This document shows, one piece after another, positions 24,023 through 31,990 of a DNA stretch of 48,542 nt. How positions within the stretch are numbered: position 1 is the first letter of the stretch; each line of letters starts with the position of its first letter. The DNA comes from CAVAVT01 sp963592185 (GTDB taxonomy: Bacteria; Bacillota; Negativicutes; Selenomonadales; Selenomonadaceae): positions 1-48,542 of the forward strand of contig CAVAVT010000005.1 of the NCBI GenBank assembly GCA_963592185.1. The letters are read 5' to 3'. Position numbers and translations under genes: made by a program. A model generated the notes under the pieces. The model searched no databases and had not been told where the DNA came from. It worked only from the letters and a program-made list of their open reading frames with translations.

Positions 24023-24520
24023 TTACTTCTGTTTAATGTAGTTTATAAGTCCACCAGCCTTGGCAATATCCTGTACAAAGCCTGGAAGCGGCTGAGCATG
24101 GAACACATCCCCGGTAGTAAGGTTCTTAATCTCGCCAGTGGAGGTATCCACCTGCAGCTTGTCTCCGTGATGAATCTTCTCTACATCAGATCCGATTTCC
24201 AAGAGAGGCAGACCGATATTAATGCCATTACGGTAGAAAATGCGGGCAAAGTCAGCAGCAATAACCACCGGTACGCCGGAAGCCTTAATGGCTATAGGCG
24301 CATGTTCACGAGATGAACCACATCCGAAATTTTTGCCGCCTACCATAATATCGCCTTCTACTACATTTCCAGCAAAGGGCGCATCCTGGTGCTCGTCACT
24401 GTCTTCCATGCAATGTGCTGCCAAATCCTTCGGATCAAAGGAGTTCAGATAGCGGGCAGGAATAATTACATCAGTATCAATATTGTCGCCGTAGCGCCAA
24501 ACTTTTCCTTCTAAGCTCAT
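24023..24520 (-). CDS. leuD: 3-isopropylmalate dehydratase small subunit LeuD
   Basis: The 165-residue small subunit carries VWRYGDNIDTDVIIPARYLN (swivel-domain signature), GGKNFGCGSSREHAPIAIKA and IFYRNGINIGLPLLE. These are diagnostic of the LeuD of the two-subunit type 2 isopropylmalate isomerase. It works with LeuC in converting 2- to 3-isopropylmalate. The length matches the short archaeal/anaerobe type rather than the roughly 200-residue enterobacterial form. ATG 24520 is one base after the leuC stop, with GAGGAGGTAA inside the end of leuC, so the pair is coupled. Confidence 0.96.
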   Translation of the reverse strand: MSLEGKVWRYGDNIDTDVIIPARYLNSFDPKDLAAHCMEDSDEHQDAPFAGNVVEGDIMVGGKNFGCGSSREHAPIAIKASGVPVVIAADFARIFYRNGINIGLPLLEIGSDVEKIHHGDKLQVDTSTGEIKNLTTGDVFHAQPLPGFVQDIAKAGGLINYIKQK

Positions 24521-24521
24521 C

Positions 24522-25781
24522 TTATTTTACCTCCTCTGGAACAGCTATACGGCCAAGAATTGCACTGGCTGCAGCCACATAAGGACCTGCCAGATATACC
24601 TCGGAATCCACATGACCCATGCGGCCACGGAAATTACGGTTAGTAGTTGAAACAGCTTTTTCTCCTGCAGCCAAAATACCCATGTGGGCGCCAAGACATG
24701 GACCGCAGGTAGGAGTGCTGACAGCTGCACCGGATTCAATAAAAGTCTCGATATATCCAGCCTTCATGGCCTCCATATATACCTGCTGGGAGCCTGGGAT
24801 AACAATGCAGCGGACATCAGGATGTACACTATGCCCCTTCAGGATTTCTGCTGCCTGCTGGAGGTCCTCCAAACGGCCATTTGTGCAGGATCCAATAACT
24901 ACCTGGTCAATTTTGATTTCATCAATTTCAGAAACAGGATGTGTATTTCCAGGGAGATGTGGGAATGCAACTACCGGGGTAAGCTTGGACAAGTCTATTT
25001 CAACTACCTGCTCGTACTGAGCATCCTCATCAGGAGCCACCGGCTCGTAAGGCTGCTGTACTCTGCCCTCTACATATTCCTTGGTAATCTCATCAAATGG
25101 GAATATACCATTCTTGCCGCCAGCTTCAATAGCCATGTTACTGATGGTAAGTCTGTCTGTCATAGTAAGCTCAGCCACACCCTCGCCAGCAAACTCAATA
25201 GCCTTGTAGAGCGCTCCATCCACACCAATCATGCCTATCAAAGTGAGTATAACGTCTTTGCCGCAGATGTACTTAGGCTTTTTTCCGGTAAGAACTACTT
25301 TTATAGCCTTGGGAACCTTGAACCATGCCTCGCCTGTAGCCATTGCAACACCCAAATCTGTGGAGCCAACACCAGTTGAAAAGCCATTTACAGCACCATA
25401 TGTACAGGTATGGGAGTCAGCACCAATGGTCAGCATACCAGGACCTACAATGCCCTTTTCCGGTAAAATTACATGCTCAATGCCTACACGGCCGATTTCA
25501 AAGTAGTTTTTAATCTGGTGCTTCTTGGCGAACTCTCTTACGGTCTTTGCCAAGCCTGCTGCCTTAATATCCTTATTAGGAGTAAAATGATCCGGTACCA
25601 GAGCAATCTTAGTATTGTCAAAAACCGGACGGCCAATCTTTTCAAACTCCTTAATAGCAGGAGGAGCCGTAACATCGTTTGCCAGCACCATATCCAGCTT
25701 GCAGAAAATCAGCTGGCCAGCAGATACAGAGTCGAGTCCTGCATGTTTGGCCAGGATTTTTTCAGTCATATTCATTCCCAT
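24522..25781 (-). CDS. leuC: 3-isopropylmalate dehydratase large subunit LeuC
   Basis: The 419-residue protein is the catalytic 4Fe-4S subunit of isopropylmalate isomerase, of the short (HACN/LeuC type 2) class. The cluster cysteines lie in VVIGSCTNGRLEDLQ and STPTCGPCLGAHMG. GADSHTCTYGAVNGFSTG and DVILTLIGMIGVDGALYKA are also typical. The frame is open to 25790 with a GTG, but AGAGG is spaced for ATG 25781; ATG 25775 or 25769 cannot be excluded. A hairpin at 25806-25841 lies just upstream, between it and ilvC. It belongs to the T-box controlled operon if read-through occurs. Confidence 0.95.
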   Translation of the reverse strand: MGMNMTEKILAKHAGLDSVSAGQLIFCKLDMVLANDVTAPPAIKEFEKIGRPVFDNTKIALVPDHFTPNKDIKAAGLAKTVREFAKKHQIKNYFEIGRVGIEHVILPEKGIVGPGMLTIGADSHTCTYGAVNGFSTGVGSTDLGVAMATGEAWFKVPKAIKVVLTGKKPKYICGKDVILTLIGMIGVDGALYKAIEFAGEGVAELTMTDRLTISNMAIEAGGKNGIFPFDEITKEYVEGRVQQPYEPVAPDEDAQYEQVVEIDLSKLTPVVAFPHLPGNTHPVSEIDEIKIDQVVIGSCTNGRLEDLQQAAEILKGHSVHPDVRCIVIPGSQQVYMEAMKAGYIETFIESGAAVSTPTCGPCLGAHMGILAAGEKAVSTTNRNFRGRMGHVDSEVYLAGPYVAAASAILGRIAVPEEVK

Positions 25782-25805
25782 AATACACACCTCTTGTTAT
25801 GCTAC

Positions 25806-25841
25806 AAATAGGCTTATGCCAAAAACGGCATAAGCCTATTT
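25806..25841 (-). terminator. Strong hairpin between ilvC and leuC
   Basis: A perfect 15-bp inverted repeat (AAATAGGCTTATGCC and its complement, 6-base loop) sits in the 98-base gap between ilvC and leuC. The T-run on the minus strand is short (CTATTTG), so it may be a weak terminator, an attenuator or an mRNA processing/stability element that sets different levels of ilvNC and leu transcripts. Confidence 0.55.
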
Positions 25842-25879
25842 ACTAACCTTTTAGTCTAGTTGTCAGGCAAATCCGGATA

Positions 25880-26896
25880 TTAGTCCTTGGAAAGGTCTGC
25901 ACCGTTCTTCAGCCAAGGCATCATGTTACGGAGCTCAGCACCAACCTTCTCGATTGGATGCTCAGCATGGAGCTGACGCTGCATAAGGAAGTTAGCACGG
26001 CCAGCAGAGCGGTTCTCCAGCAGCCAGTTGCGAGCGAAGGTACCATCCTGAATTTCCTTCAGAACCTTCTTCATTTCCTTCTTGGTCTCCTCGGTAATGA
26101 TGCGAGGACCAACCATGTAGTCACCGTACTCAGCAGTATCGGAAATGGACTTGCGCATCTTGGTGAAGCCACCCTCATAGCAGAGGTCAACGATGAGCTT
26201 CATCTCATGGAAGCACTCGAAGTAAGCCATCTCAGGCGGATAACCAGCCTCAACCAATACTTCAAAACCAGTCTGCATCAGCTGGCAAACACCACCGCAG
26301 AGAACAGCCTGCTCACCGAAGAGATCTTCCTCAGTCTCATCACGGAAGGTAGTCTGAAGAACGCCGGAACGAGTTGCGCCAACACCCTTTGCATAAGCAA
26401 GAGCAATGTCAAAGCACTTGCCAGTTGCATCCTGATGAACAGCAAATACAGCAGGAACGCCAGAGCCTTCAACAAAAGTACGGCGAACAAGATGTCCAGG
26501 TCCCTTTGGAGCTACCATGAAGATATCTACATCAGCAGGAGGAACAATCTGCTTGTAGTGAATGTTGAAACCATGAGCAAAAGCCAGGGCGCTGCCAGAC
26601 TTCATGTTTGGAGCAATTTCATTCTTGTAAACATCTGCCTGCTTCTCATCTGGAATCAGGACCATAACGATATCAGCCTGCTTAGCAGCCTCAGCTACCG
26701 GCAGAACCTTCAGACCGTGCTCCTCAGCAACTTTCTTGGACTTGGAACCTTCGTAGAGACCTACAACTACGTTTACACCGCTCTCCTTGAGGTTCAATGC
26801 ATGTGCATGTCCCTGGCTGCCGTAACCAATGATAGCGACAGTTTTGTCCTTCAAAATTTCCCAATTTGCATCCTGGTCATAATAAGTTTTTGCCAT
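25880..26896 (-). CDS. ilvC: Ketol-acid reductoisomerase IlvC
   Basis: The 338-residue class I enzyme isomerises and reduces acetolactate or acetohydroxybutyrate. The Rossmann fingerprint is VAIIGYGSQGHAHALNL and the cofactor-specificity loop is YEGSKSKKVAEE. HLVRRTFVEGSGVPAVFAVH and ETEEDLFGEQAVLCGG carry the Mg-binding acidic residues. The frame could extend to 26938, but GAGGAGAG is spaced for ATG 26896, which gives the conserved MAKTYYDQDANW start. It overlaps the ilvN coding end by 20 bases, so translation is coupled. It is the second gene of the T-box operon. Confidence 0.97.
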   Translation of the reverse strand: MAKTYYDQDANWEILKDKTVAIIGYGSQGHAHALNLKESGVNVVVGLYEGSKSKKVAEEHGLKVLPVAEAAKQADIVMVLIPDEKQADVYKNEIAPNMKSGSALAFAHGFNIHYKQIVPPADVDIFMVAPKGPGHLVRRTFVEGSGVPAVFAVHQDATGKCFDIALAYAKGVGATRSGVLQTTFRDETEEDLFGEQAVLCGGVCQLMQTGFEVLVEAGYPPEMAYFECFHEMKLIVDLCYEGGFTKMRKSISDTAEYGDYMVGPRIITEETKKEMKKVLKEIQDGTFARNWLLENRSAGRANFLMQRQLHAEHPIEKVGAELRNMMPWLKNGADLSKD

Positions 26897-27407
26897 AGTA
26901 TTCTCTCTCCTCACAATGTTCATATATGGTGTGTTCACCGCGTTCCAGACCTATAAGGCCAGTCCGGATTGTCTCCAAAATACCGTAGGGTTTCAAAAGC
27001 TGCATAAATGCAGTAATTTTATCATCATCTCCGGTAATTTCAAAGATAAGTGCTGTCGGCTGTACATCGATAACCCGGGCTCTAAAAAGTTCCCCAATTT
27101 TCAATATGTCCAGACGATTGTTATCAGAGGCCTTGACCTTGATCATTGTCATGCCGCGATAAACCGCAGCATCATGTTCCAATCGCTGAACAGCCACAAC
27201 ATCCGGTAATTTCTCCAACTGCTTTATTACCTGATCAACGAAGAGTTCATCTCCATCAACCACAACGGTGATACGGGAGAAATCAGGCGATTCGGTCACA
27301 CCAACAGCCAAACTGTCAATGTTGAACTCTCGCCGTGAAAACATGCTTGCAACACGAACCAGCACACCTGCCTGATTCTTTACGAAAACCGACAACACAT
27401 GACGCAC
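26877..27407 (-). CDS. ilvN: Acetolactate synthase small (regulatory) subunit IlvN
   Basis: The 176-residue small subunit binds valine through its N-terminal ACT domain and gives feedback control to IlvB. VRHVLSVFVKNQAGVLVRVA and FSRREFNIDSLAVG are the classic start of IlvH/IlvN proteins, and KVKASDNNRLDILKIGELFR opens the C-terminal ALS_ss domain. The frame is open to 27503, into the T-box; GGAGGGG before GTG 27407 fixes the start. It is the first gene of the operon, immediately after the T-box terminator, while its catalytic partner ilvB lies five genes downstream. Its end overlaps ilvC. Confidence 0.93.
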   Translation of the reverse strand: MRHVLSVFVKNQAGVLVRVASMFSRREFNIDSLAVGVTESPDFSRITVVVDGDELFVDQVIKQLEKLPDVVAVQRLEHDAAVYRGMTMIKVKASDNNRLDILKIGELFRARVIDVQPTALIFEITGDDDKITAFMQLLKPYGILETIRTGLIGLERGEHTIYEHCEEREYYGKNLL

Positions 27408-27448
27408 TAAAACCCCTCCGGAAATCAAGATAACACAACAATATAAAA

Positions 27449-27690
27449 CGCCCCTGCTCCCACGCTTCAGCATAGGAGCAGGGGCGACTATGCGCGGTAC
27501 CACCCTGCATTATACTCATTGCCATAATGGCGATTCATTAACGCTGAACTACGTCCATACTTACTGCCAATTCAGTACGGAAGCTCCCGGGTGACTAAGG
27601 TACAGCCCTGTCCGCCGGCTTTCAGCCAACACCGGCTCTCTGTAGGATGGAATCTAAACCCTTTCCCGATCATTGCTATGTTTTCGGATA
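27449..27690 (-). promoter_or_regulatory. T-box leader RNA of the ilv-leu operon
   Basis: The minus strand reads as a T-box riboswitch. Stem I has the AGAGAG bulge, a GGCTGAAAGCC apical region, and a specifier position GTC followed by ACC at 27593-27595. The conserved T-box AGGGTGGTACCGCG lies at 27493-27506. The terminator hairpin has 12-bp arms CGCCCCTGCTCC/GGAGCAGGGGCG (27449-27486) and a T-run. Uncharged tRNA pairs with specifier and the UGGU of the T-box, favouring the antiterminator. GTC would make it valine-responsive; this reading is from motif spacing and could be off by a register. It controls ilvN-ilvC and probably the downstream leu genes. Confidence 0.93.
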
Positions 27691-27700
27691 TGTGAATTAA

Positions 27701-27729
27701 ATTATATCATGCACTGTTTGTGTTTTCAA
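27701..27729 (-). promoter_or_regulatory. Promoter of the T-box/ilv-leu operon
   Basis: TTGAAA (27724-27729) and TATAAT (27701-27706) with a 17-base spacer form a near-consensus promoter, placing the transcript start about 15 bases before the T-box stem I. The AT-rich 27730-27916 has no gene. Confidence 0.75.
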
Positions 27730-27916
27730 CGCGTTACGTTGTAAACATGTATACATTATTACAGGTAATATTATTTTTGTCAACACTTTTATGTAACATT
27801 TTTGTATTTATTTTTAGTCTTTTCATATTTTAATCTTTTTGAGATGTACAAATTGCAAATTTTGGCTTTTTGTATATTCAGCATGTATTAGTGTAGTAAT
27901 TTTATAATACATCGTT

Positions 27917-28477
27917 TCATCTTGGTATGCGCCTCATAATTCCCGAGCCATTTTTAATAAGCCATTTATATTGAGCTTTATAATCCGGCATAATTTTCTC
28001 TACCTCATGCCAAAATGCCTTAGAATGATTCATCTGCTTCAAGTGGCTTAGTTCATGAACCACCACATAATCCACTACAGAACCCGGCATCAGCATCAAG
28101 AGGCAGTTAAAATTCAGATTGCCAAGAGAGCTGCAGCTCCCCCACCTGGTCTTTTGCTGTCTAATAGTAATTCTGCCATAGCGGACTCCCATCAGCTTTG
28201 CAAAATATTCTACACGTCCTGGAATTACCTGCTTTGCCTTATCTTTAAGCTCCAACAGCTCTGCCTCCGACAAATAATCTATCTTTTCTCTGCCTTTAGC
28301 CAGCTTCTCCTTTTTTATGAGATTAATATGCTTGAGTATCCAGCCTTCGCTTTCAGAGAGAATTTCATTAATTTTCTTTTTTGACATCCTTAGAGGAACC
28401 CTGAGAGTCACTGACAAATCTGGGTTCACCCGAATCCCAACGGTTTTTCTATTTGTTTTTATGACAGTAACCCTCAT
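27917..28477 (-). CDS. YgjP-type (DUF45, M48-like) zinc metallopeptidase
   Basis: The 186-residue protein has the DUF45 signature RWGSCSSLGNLNFN (residues 111-124) and the zinc motif HELSH (His141, Glu142, His145), followed by NHSKAFWHEVEKIMPDY with a third His151 typical of the family. No membrane segment is present, so it is a cytoplasmic putative protease. YgjP-like proteases occur often in type I restriction-modification loci, though their role there is unclear. Here it lies 22 bases downstream of the SauUSI-like restriction gene on the same strand and is likely co-transcribed, implying a defence-associated role. ATG 28477 is the first start. A terminator is not obvious on its 3' side. 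Confidence 0.85.
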   Translation of the reverse strand: MRVTVIKTNRKTVGIRVNPDLSVTLRVPLRMSKKKINEILSESEGWILKHINLIKKEKLAKGREKIDYLSEAELLELKDKAKQVIPGRVEYFAKLMGVRYGRITIRQQKTRWGSCSSLGNLNFNCLLMLMPGSVVDYVVVHELSHLKQMNHSKAFWHEVEKIMPDYKAQYKWLIKNGSGIMRRIPR

Positions 28478-28499
28478 TTACACCCTCCGCTCAGCATCC

Positions 28500-31259
28500 T
28501 TAATCTTTCGTCAATCCAAAATCATATTGTAAATAATCGGGAAGAGAATTTTCCATGTGAATATCGAAGAGATAGGTTCCTTTTTCATCATTGGTTTTTC
28601 TAGGATTTTCCAATTTTCCCTTTCCAACATAAGTAAATGGAAGGACAATACCATTTTCATCCTTCATTTTCCGTATGAACACATATGCAAATTTGCTGGC
28701 CTTCAGCTTCTCAAGATGTGCCTGAGGCAAATTATTCATAGACTCCCATTGAAAAACATCCGGCTGCAAAAATTTATCCTTGTAATTTAGCTTGTCTTCT
28801 TCATCTAAGTCTTTCTTCAACGATGCAAAAATCACCACATAGTCATCATAATAATAGGTACCAACCTGATTATTGGCAGGGTTTTTTAATAGTTTCAGCT
28901 GAACCTGATCCATACGGTAGCTCAGCCAAAGCTTAAAGCCAGCGGATTCTCCATAATCAATGTTGTATCTGGTGAAGCCATAATTCAGCAAATCCTCCAG
29001 ATACTCCCTGAGCTGGTCATCTATTTCTACGGACAGCTTCAACATATCATCAGCAGTATCGACATATTGAATGTATTTTAACGTATGCTCCAGCTCCGCT
29101 GGAGTTATATCTGGAATATTTTCCTTAAGGCATATTGGAATCTGGTCAATGCTTTTTGGTCCTGAAAGCAGACATTTTATCAGTTCATATTCGTGGAGCC
29201 TCACAAGTGGCAAAAGTCCAGACACATAATTTAGAAAAGCAACCTGTTCCTCTGTAAATACTGGAAGGTCTTCTTCCCCTATGCCCCTTAAAAAATTGTA
29301 ATAACAACAATTTTTTCGACCATTGGTTTTGACACTCATAAAGCGAATCAAATCTGGAGCACAGTCATTATTTATATAATCGACATGCCTAGGATAGAAC
29401 TCTGAGCCGATATATTTTTTAAAATTAAAATAATCCTGTTTAAGATATTTTATAGCATTGAAATTCTCTTTATCTATGTATTGGAGAATTTCTTCCTTGC
29501 TTAGATCATCAATATGAATTTCCACACCGTATTGTCCCAGTCCCAGAGCAGAAAAATTATCCTTTACCAATGAGGCCATCAAACGTTTTTCCATCACAAA
29601 ATTCTCAGAAAGTGATCCCAGCGCAAAAGCTATCTGCACACTTCTCTTATAGCTGTTGCCGATAAAATCTAGCACTGTTACATATTCCTTATTCGTATAT
29701 TTACGCAAACCACGTCCCAGCTGCTGAATAAAGATAGTTGTAGACTCTGTAGGCCTGAGGAATAAAACCATATTTACCCCAGGAATATCCACACCTTCGT
29801 TCAAAATGTCCACAGTAAACAAGATTTCAAGGTCAGCCTCATCATTTTGCAAGTCGTTATATGCCTTTACACGTTCACCGATATCATTTTTGCCAGTAAG
29901 ATAACCTGTATGATAAAAATCCCCCATTGCCTCGCTCATCATCCTGGCATGAGTAATATTTCTGCAAAAAGCAAGTGCCTTGAGCTTTCCTGATGTCCTG
30001 TACTCTTCTATCTGTCTGTGCATAAACTCTGCATGTTCCGGCAAAGCCATTTGAGCTATCATGCGGCGTTCAGTAGCCTTTGAAACATCATAATCAACTA
30101 AATTGTCACGTATGCCGTAATACTTAAATGGAACAACAAGACCATTAGCTATGGCATCCCGCAGCCTCAGCTCATATGGTACATTATCTCCAAAAAGTTC
30201 AAGCACATCCTGATTATCCAAACGTTCTGGTGTAGCTGTAAGCCCCAGTAAAAATTCCGGTTCAAAATAATCAATAATTTTCTTATAGGTTTCAGCCACA
30301 GCGTGATGGCATTCATCTATAACAATGTAATCAAACTCTTTTTTCGAAAAAAGTGCCAAGGTATTGCACATAGTGATGTTGGTGGCAAAAACAAAGTCCG
30401 CATCGGATTCTTTGCTGATCCCACTATATATTCCATAAGTCACGCTGGTCCCAAAAACCTGCTGAAAGGTCTCCAATGACTTTTGCATAATGGAGCCTTC
30501 ATGAACAATATAAAGAAGTCTCCCCGGATTGAAATTTAGTGCATCAAAAGCAGCAAGATATGTTTTACCACTTCCAGCAGAAGCTATTATAAGAGCCCTA
30601 TTTGTTCCAACAGCTCTATAGCGATTGAGCTCTTTGAGACCTTTTTTCTGCATGTAGTTAGGCTTTATGGCAGCCCTTGATAGATCATAGTCCATATCCC
30701 ACCGTTCAATGGCGAAATTTAGCCTTGTAGAATACTTTTTTATTATATCCAACGTAAGTGACTCCGTAGCCTTCCATTTATCAGAAAACTCCCGAAAAGC
30801 CGCCTCATAGACAACCGGGTCATCAGTTTCCGAAACAGATACATCCCACTCAATATTTTTTAGCAACGCATATCTTGTTATATTTGATGATCCAATAACC
30901 AGTTCCTTACGATTCTCAAGTTCAAATAAATACCCCTTGGAATGATACCCCAAAGTATTATATCCCTTGTCATGAAAGCTTTCATAATCCAAGTGGCACT
31001 GAAAATTGGGGCATCTCTCCATGAGTGCATAAAAGCTCTTCAATGACTCAATATCAGTAAAATTCTGATAAGTGGAGGTGATAATACGCCCAACGCATCC
31101 CCTCTCTACAGCCGCTTCAATATCCTTAAAAAGCAGCACAAGCCCAGCTTTTTTAATGAAGCTTACAGAAAAATAAAAACCCTTGCAATGACGGAGGTTT
31201 TCTTTAATCTTATCTAAAAATGTTACTTCTGTGTAATTGGTAAGAAACTGGTTATACAT
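28500..31259 (-). CDS. SauUSI-like type IV restriction enzyme (PLD nuclease, SF2 helicase, DUF3427-type C-terminus)
   Basis: The 919-residue protein has three parts. An N-terminal PLD-type nuclease domain has H106-S-K108 then GSSNIT (123-128). The central SF2 helicase has Walker A ASAGSGKT (226-233), DECHH (314-318), GLTATPER, and motif VI QQLGRGLRKY. The long C-terminal part ends with the beta-rich pattern of DUF3427 (PFTYVGKGKLENPRKTNDEK). This is the architecture of SauUSI, a modification-dependent endonuclease cleaving DNA with 5-methyl- or 5-hydroxymethyl-cytosine, ATP-dependent. Target preference here is unknown. No modification gene is adjacent, as expected of type IV. A YgjP metallopeptidase follows. 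The start ATG 31259 has only a weak ribosome binding site. Function is inferred from architecture. Confidence 0.85.
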   Translation of the reverse strand: MYNQFLTNYTEVTFLDKIKENLRHCKGFYFSVSFIKKAGLVLLFKDIEAAVERGCVGRIITSTYQNFTDIESLKSFYALMERCPNFQCHLDYESFHDKGYNTLGYHSKGYLFELENRKELVIGSSNITRYALLKNIEWDVSVSETDDPVVYEAAFREFSDKWKATESLTLDIIKKYSTRLNFAIERWDMDYDLSRAAIKPNYMQKKGLKELNRYRAVGTNRALIIASAGSGKTYLAAFDALNFNPGRLLYIVHEGSIMQKSLETFQQVFGTSVTYGIYSGISKESDADFVFATNITMCNTLALFSKKEFDYIVIDECHHAVAETYKKIIDYFEPEFLLGLTATPERLDNQDVLELFGDNVPYELRLRDAIANGLVVPFKYYGIRDNLVDYDVSKATERRMIAQMALPEHAEFMHRQIEEYRTSGKLKALAFCRNITHARMMSEAMGDFYHTGYLTGKNDIGERVKAYNDLQNDEADLEILFTVDILNEGVDIPGVNMVLFLRPTESTTIFIQQLGRGLRKYTNKEYVTVLDFIGNSYKRSVQIAFALGSLSENFVMEKRLMASLVKDNFSALGLGQYGVEIHIDDLSKEEILQYIDKENFNAIKYLKQDYFNFKKYIGSEFYPRHVDYINNDCAPDLIRFMSVKTNGRKNCCYYNFLRGIGEEDLPVFTEEQVAFLNYVSGLLPLVRLHEYELIKCLLSGPKSIDQIPICLKENIPDITPAELEHTLKYIQYVDTADDMLKLSVEIDDQLREYLEDLLNYGFTRYNIDYGESAGFKLWLSYRMDQVQLKLLKNPANNQVGTYYYDDYVVIFASLKKDLDEEDKLNYKDKFLQPDVFQWESMNNLPQAHLEKLKASKFAYVFIRKMKDENGIVLPFTYVGKGKLENPRKTNDEKGTYLFDIHMENSLPDYLQYDFGLTKD

Positions 31260-31372
31260 CCTGACTACTCTTTCTTTACATCTACATACATGTTCATATC
31301 CAATGGGCTACAGAAAAACAGTCCCTTACTCAGTGTAACACGAATCCAACGACATAGTAACATTTTCTCATC

Positions 31373-31403
31373 AAAAAGCCCCTCCATATTTTGGAAGGGC
31401 TTA
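31373..31403 (-). terminator. Terminator downstream of the cupin gene
   Basis: AAGCCCCTCC and GGAAGGGCTT arms with a TATTTT loop are followed by TTTTTG on the minus strand, 16 bases after the cupin stop. Confidence 0.75.
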
Positions 31404-31419
31404 CGTTCACATTATATCA

Positions 31420-31854
31420 TTACTCTAGTTCACTATACTGACCATCGTCTACAGGTTCACACCATTCATTGCTGCATTCCTCGCCTGGGACTTCAACCGC
31501 AATATGGGAGAACCAGCTATCTTTTTTAGCTCCATGCCAGTGCTTAACATTTGCTGGAATCATTACAACACTTCCTTCGTGCAGACTGACAGCCGTCTTT
31601 CCCTCTTCCTGATACCATCCTTCTCCAGCGGTACAGAAAAGGAGCTGTCCCCCACCGCTTTTTGCATGATGGATGTGCCAGTTATTGCGACAGCTTGGAG
31701 CAAAAGTAACATTTGCCGCAAAAAGTCCCTCTTTGGGGTTAGTAAGCGGATTCAAAAATGAATCTCCAATAAAATACTTAGCATATGCCGTGTTGGCTTC
31801 CCCTGTACCGAACATATTATGCTTCTCAAAACTTTCCTTGTTTTCAAATTTCAT
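31420..31854 (-). CDS. Cupin domain protein
   Basis: The 144-residue single-domain cupin shows motif 1 at NWHIHHAKSGGG (His60, His62) with QLLFCTAGEGWYQEEG, and motif 2 at VVMIPANVKHWHGA (His107), then FSHIAVEVPG. These metal-site histidines and the GEGWYQEEGK segment match the cupins often found alone or fused to carboxymuconolactone decarboxylase, which lie in AdhR/NmlR-type electrophile-stress regulons. The exact reaction is unknown. It is preceded by a 19-base-spacer MerR-type promoter whose operator resembles that before the MerR gene near 4,419, so that regulator is the best candidate for its control. It is transcribed alone and followed by a terminator. Confidence 0.85.
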   Translation of the reverse strand: MKFENKESFEKHNMFGTGEANTAYAKYFIGDSFLNPLTNPKEGLFAANVTFAPSCRNNWHIHHAKSGGGQLLFCTAGEGWYQEEGKTAVSLHEGSVVMIPANVKHWHGAKKDSWFSHIAVEVPGEECSNEWCEPVDDGQYSELE

Positions 31855-31914
31855 TATAAGACCTCCTAAAACAACTCTTAAGAAAATTCAGCGTACATCA
31901 TTGGCTGTACTATA

Positions 31915-31945
31915 ACCATAATCCTTAGAGTTCACTTTAGGTCAA
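31915..31945 (-). promoter_or_regulatory. MerR-type promoter of the cupin gene
   Basis: TTGACC (31940-31945) and TATGGT (31915-31920) are 19 bases apart, with AGTGAACTC inside the spacer. Compare TTGACT and AGTGCACTC at the MerR gene promoter. Stretched spacing with an embedded dyad is the hallmark of MerR-activated promoters. Confidence 0.6.
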
Positions 31946-31990
31946 GTCTTTTTTACTAAAAAACACACAGCTATAGTTGATTTTAGGTTT

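Noticed and set aside
25958..26956. 332-residue plus-strand frame over ilvC
   Set aside because: ilvC is unmistakable on the minus strand; the plus frame is antisense to it.
27730..27916. AT-rich intergenic stretch upstream of the T-box promoter
   Set aside because: Contains no reading frame or convincing structure beyond the promoter; no origin-like or ncRNA signal seen.
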